From positions 1 to 6,658 of the forward strand of contig JAAYHT010000063.1 of NCBI GenBank assembly GCA_012735285.1: DNA of 6,658 bases, read 5' to 3'. Shown piece by piece: positions 6,015-6,658 of the stretch (position 1 is the stretch's first letter; every line of letters begins with the position of its first letter). Made by a program: the position numbers and the translations under genes. Source of the DNA: Clostridiales bacterium (lineage in GTDB: Bacteria; Bacillota; Clostridia; Peptostreptococcales; Anaerovoracaceae). Below the pieces are notes generated by a model, which was not told the DNA's origin, made no database searches, and saw only the letters and a list, made by a program, of their open reading frames with translations.

Positions 6015-6611
6015 ATGAAATATGCCAAGCCATTAAATAACCTTATCAATCAATTATCCAAATTGCCAGGTATAGGTGAAAAGACAGCCCAAAGGCTGGC
6101 TTTTCATATCCTCTCCATGGAGGAAAAGGATGCATTGGCAATAGCCGATTCGATAGTGAATGCAAAGAGAACAATGAAATATTGCTCCATATGTGGGAAC
6201 CTTACAGATGAAGATCCTTGTTTAATCTGTACAGATTCTACCCGAGACAAGAGTGCAATTTGTGTAGTAGAAAGCCCCAGAGATGTAGCAGCCATGGAGC
6301 GCATTAAGGAATATAGGGGGCTTTATCACGTATTGCATGGAGCTATTTCTCCCATGGAAGGAATAGGCCCTGAAGATATAAATCTCAAATCACTAATCGT
6401 CCGCCTCCAACAAAATGAGGTGGAAGAAGTAATTTTAGCAACAAACCCTAATATAGAGGGAGAGGCTACAGCTATGTACATAGCCCGGCTTATTAAACCC
6501 TCTGGTATTAAAACATCCAGAATCGCCCATGGCATACCCATAGGAGGGGACATAGAGTATGCCGATGAGATAACATTATCTAAGGCGATTGAGGGTAGAA
6601 GGGTATTATAA
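6015..6611 (+). CDS. recR: Recombination mediator protein RecR
   Basis: RecR works with RecO (and RecF) to load RecA on single-stranded gaps coated with SSB, supporting gap repair. The 198-residue length is that of the family. It has an N-terminal helix-hairpin-helix (LSKLPGIGEKTAQRLAFHIL, 14-33), a zinc finger of four cysteines (C57, C60, C69, C72), a Toprim domain from about 80 (ICVVESPRDVAAME, with E86) through TNPNIEGEATAMYIARLI (143-160), and a C-terminal GIPIGGDIEYADEITL segment. The start is the ATG at 6015; AAAGGA (5998-6003) lies 11 bases upstream, a rather long spacing, but no better in-frame start exists. It is 19 bases after the stop of the YbaB-family gene and appears to be the last gene of this unit within the window. 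Confidence 0.97.
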   Translation: MKYAKPLNNLINQLSKLPGIGEKTAQRLAFHILSMEEKDALAIADSIVNAKRTMKYCSICGNLTDEDPCLICTDSTRDKSAICVVESPRDVAAMERIKEYRGLYHVLHGAISPMEGIGPEDINLKSLIVRLQQNEVEEVILATNPNIEGEATAMYIARLIKPSGIKTSRIAHGIPIGGDIEYADEITLSKAIEGRRVL

Positions 6612-6657
6612 AGGAGTATTAGTAACTGTCTACATCAAATAAACTCCTTTCATTTTT
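6610..6657 (+). terminator. Candidate terminator after recR
   Basis: AAAGGAGT (6610-6617) pairs perfectly with ACTCCTTT (6643-6650), followed by CATTTTT. The stem begins within the recR stop codon. The 25-base loop is long for an intrinsic terminator, though ATT (6618-6620) can pair with AAT (6638-6640) across a two-base bulge and shorten it. The window ends here, so the full T-tract context is only just visible. Confidence 0.5.
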
Positions 6658-6658
6658 C

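Noticed and set aside
6611..6616. AAGGAG as the ribosome binding site of a gene starting after recR
   Set aside because: No ATG, GTG or TTG with an open frame follows at suitable spacing; the same bases form the left arm of an inverted repeat with a T-tract after it.

Overview
The window looks like chromosomal DNA of a low-GC, Gram-positive Firmicute, most likely a member of the Clostridia. The reasons are the AT-rich coding sequence, strong purine-rich ribosome binding sites (AAGGAG, GGAGG), the gene order SRP RNA - dnaX - ybaB/yaaK-type gene - recR (the order known from Bacillus subtilis and relatives), and a clostridial-looking NAD-dependent DNA ligase tail. All genes are on the + strand. 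I cannot name a genus.

Bases 1-972 are the 3' half of ligA (NAD-dependent DNA ligase), cut by the window edge. A hairpin terminator follows it, with a possible promoter just upstream of the hairpin. Bases 1094-3252 hold a tightly spaced pair: a membrane-bound sensor histidine kinase with no response regulator beside it, and a HypE/ThiL-like AIR-synthase-related ATP-binding protein. Bases 3264-3856 hold a short all-helical protein of unknown function. Its ribosome binding site is partly enclosed in a perfect 8-bp stem.

Bases 3875-6657 are the best understood part. A near-consensus sigma-A promoter drives a signal recognition particle RNA of about 160 nt, recognised by its domain IV and a perfect 13-bp closing stem. 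Then come dnaX (DNA polymerase III tau subunit), a YbaB/EbfC nucleoid-associated protein gene and recR, separated by only 19 bases each and probably co-transcribed. A candidate terminator follows recR at the window edge. These genes link protein targeting, replication (DnaX), nucleoid binding (YbaB) and recombinational repair (RecR); ligA is also a replication and repair gene.

No mobile element, CRISPR array, tRNA or rRNA gene was seen. I found no convincing new multi-gene system. The points most worth a second look are the compact SRP RNA with no room for an Alu domain, the Shine-Dalgarno-occluding hairpin before the helical protein, the kinase/AIR-synthase-like pair, and the internal two-fold pattern in the helical protein.
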